This document shows positions 63,243 through 64,000 of a stretch of 64,000 nucleotides of DNA, in pieces. This DNA comes from Halomonas faecis. GTDB taxonomy: Bacteria; Pseudomonadota; Gammaproteobacteria; Pseudomonadales; Halomonadaceae. The position numbers and the translations under genes are program-made. The DNA is taken from contig NZ_JAACZO010000011.1 in NCBI RefSeq assembly GCF_010993975.1, forward strand, positions 372,001 through 436,000. The letters run 5' to 3'. The notes under the pieces were generated by a model, which ran no database searches, was not told where the DNA came from, and worked only from the letters and a program-made list of their open reading frames with translations. The stretch's first letter is position 1, and each line of letters starts with the position of its first letter.

Positions 63243-64000
63243 TCACAGCGCGTGAGCGGGCAGGGATTCGACCTCCGCCGATGCCGGTGCTGCCGTTGCC
63301 TCATCGACCTTTTGCAAACGGTGCGCCTCGAAACGTTGCTCGCGGCTCACCCACTCGTTGCCCTCACCGGCCTGGCGCAGCGCCGAAATGGCCACGCTCA
63401 ACTGATCGACCTGTTCGGCCAACAGCGTGCCCAGGGACGCCGAATGGGACACCCGCTCGGCATTCTGGCGAACCGACGAATCCATCCCGACCACGGCCTG
63501 ATTGATTTGCTCGAGGCCGATGGCCTGCTCGCGGGACGCGGTGGCGATCTCGCGAATCAGCGTATCGATGCCACTGACCGCCTCGACCACGCCACGGTTG
63601 TGGCTTTCGAGGCTGGCAATACGCCGCTCACCGACGCCCACGTCTTCCAGGGTGGTGTCGATGAGCCGACGCACGTGCTCGGCCGAATCGGCGGAGCTCT
63701 CCGCCAGACGGCGCACCTCCTGGGCCACCACCGCGAAACCCCGGCCATGAACGCCGGCGCGGGCGGCCTCGACCGAGGCGTTGAGCGCCAGCAGGTTAGT
63801 CTGAAAAGCCAGGGTCTCGATCGCCTCGATGGCCTGGGTCATCTTGCCGGCGCTGGCGGCGATCTGCTGCATGCTCTCCACCAGCTCGCTGACGACTTCA
63901 TCACTGTCGCCCACTGCTCGGCGCACCTTGTCCGCTTCGCTTTCCGCCTGCTCGGTGTTGGCCGCATTCTGCTGGACGGTAGTCGTCAACTCTTCCATGC
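63243..64000 (-). CDS. Methyl-accepting chemotaxis protein, C-terminal part only
   Basis: The frame runs off the window end; about 252 residues are visible. The signalling hairpin is clear ([43 protein letters not shown]), flanked by heptad-rich helices. The sensor and membrane parts lie outside the window. Its stop overlaps a possible GTG start of the GGDEF-EAL gene, hinting at co-expression. Confidence 0.93.
   Translation of the reverse strand, partial: MEELTTTVQQNAANTEQAESEADKVRRAVGDSDEVVSELVESMQQIAASAGKMTQAIEAIETLAFQTNLLALNASVEAARAGVHGRGFAVVAQEVRRLAESSADSAEHVRRLIDTTLEDVGVGERRIASLESHNRGVVEAVSGIDTLIREIATASREQAIGLEQINQAVVGMDSSVRQNAERVSHSASLGTLLAEQVDQLSVAISALRQAGEGNEWVSREQRFEAHRLQKVDEATAAPASAEVESLPAHAL

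Overview
The window looks like a chromosomal segment of a moderately halophilic gammaproteobacterium, most likely Halomonadaceae (Halomonas-like). The reasons are the high G+C of the housekeeping parts, the thrS-infC-rpmI-rplT-pheS-pheT-ihfA operon, a Pseudomonas/Halomonas-style caa3 oxidase cluster that includes the small DUF2909 and DUF2970 proteins, a BCCT (betaine/choline type) transporter and a DUF2788 protein. The assignment comes from gene content and remembered family signatures; no database search was possible.

Layout. 1-0.3 kb: 3' end of an AlkB-like dioxygenase gene. 0.3-6.8 kb: glycine cleavage genes gcvT (minus) and gcvH-gcvP (plus) with an AGCS sodium/amino-acid symporter. 6.9-11 kb: LysR regulator, ppnN nucleosidase, MioC-like flavodoxin and small membrane proteins, with a 147-bp nested-palindrome element at 9.4-9.5 kb. 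10.7-17.8 kb: translation operon with ihfA last, an ATC-initiated infC and an intrinsic terminator/attenuator before pheS. 18-19.5 kb: OmpA-type lipoprotein and a DUF2489 protein. 19.6-27.8 kb: caa3-type cytochrome c oxidase, its assembly factors and heme O/A synthases. 28-31.3 kb: LrgAB-type pair and BCCT transporter. 31.4 kb: tRNA-Pro(GGG). 31.7-34.5 kb: a lipoprotein, then a small accessory patch with two type II toxin-antitoxin loci lying among decayed fragments of a REP-associated (RAYT-like) transposase.

34.7-50.3 kb is the most distinctive part and reads as a flagellin-modification island. rfbB-rfbA-fdtA-fdtC-fdtB make a dTDP-3-acylamino-3,6-dideoxyhexose, and no rhamnose genes are present. 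Next comes a formyltransferase-fold protein. A three-gene overlapping minus-strand operon then encodes a nucleotidyltransferase, a class I glutamine amidotransferase and a PEP-synthase-like kinase. This trio matches the first three steps of the Campylobacter capsular phosphoramidate pathway (L-glutamine kinase, CTP:phosphoglutamine cytidylyltransferase, gamma-glutamyl-CDP-amidate hydrolase). Upstream is a 1790-residue mosaic transferase: TPR, GT41/OGT, FkbM-like, CgeB-like, then a CDP-glycerol-glycerophosphotransferase-like domain. Its second half is AT-rich and is joined to the first at a G8 homopolymer tract.

50.4-55.7 kb: two flagellin and two FliD cap genes, each gene with its own consensus sigma-28 promoter and intrinsic terminator. 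55.7-64 kb: chemoreceptors, a MotB-like protein and two GGDEF-EAL proteins. The working model is that the island makes sugar donors, and possibly a CDP-amidate donor, that decorate the adjacent flagellins, with the mosaic protein as the transferase and the poly-G tract as a possible phase switch. The sugar pathway and flagellin context are well supported. The phosphoramidate assignment rests on three co-located families and needs testing.
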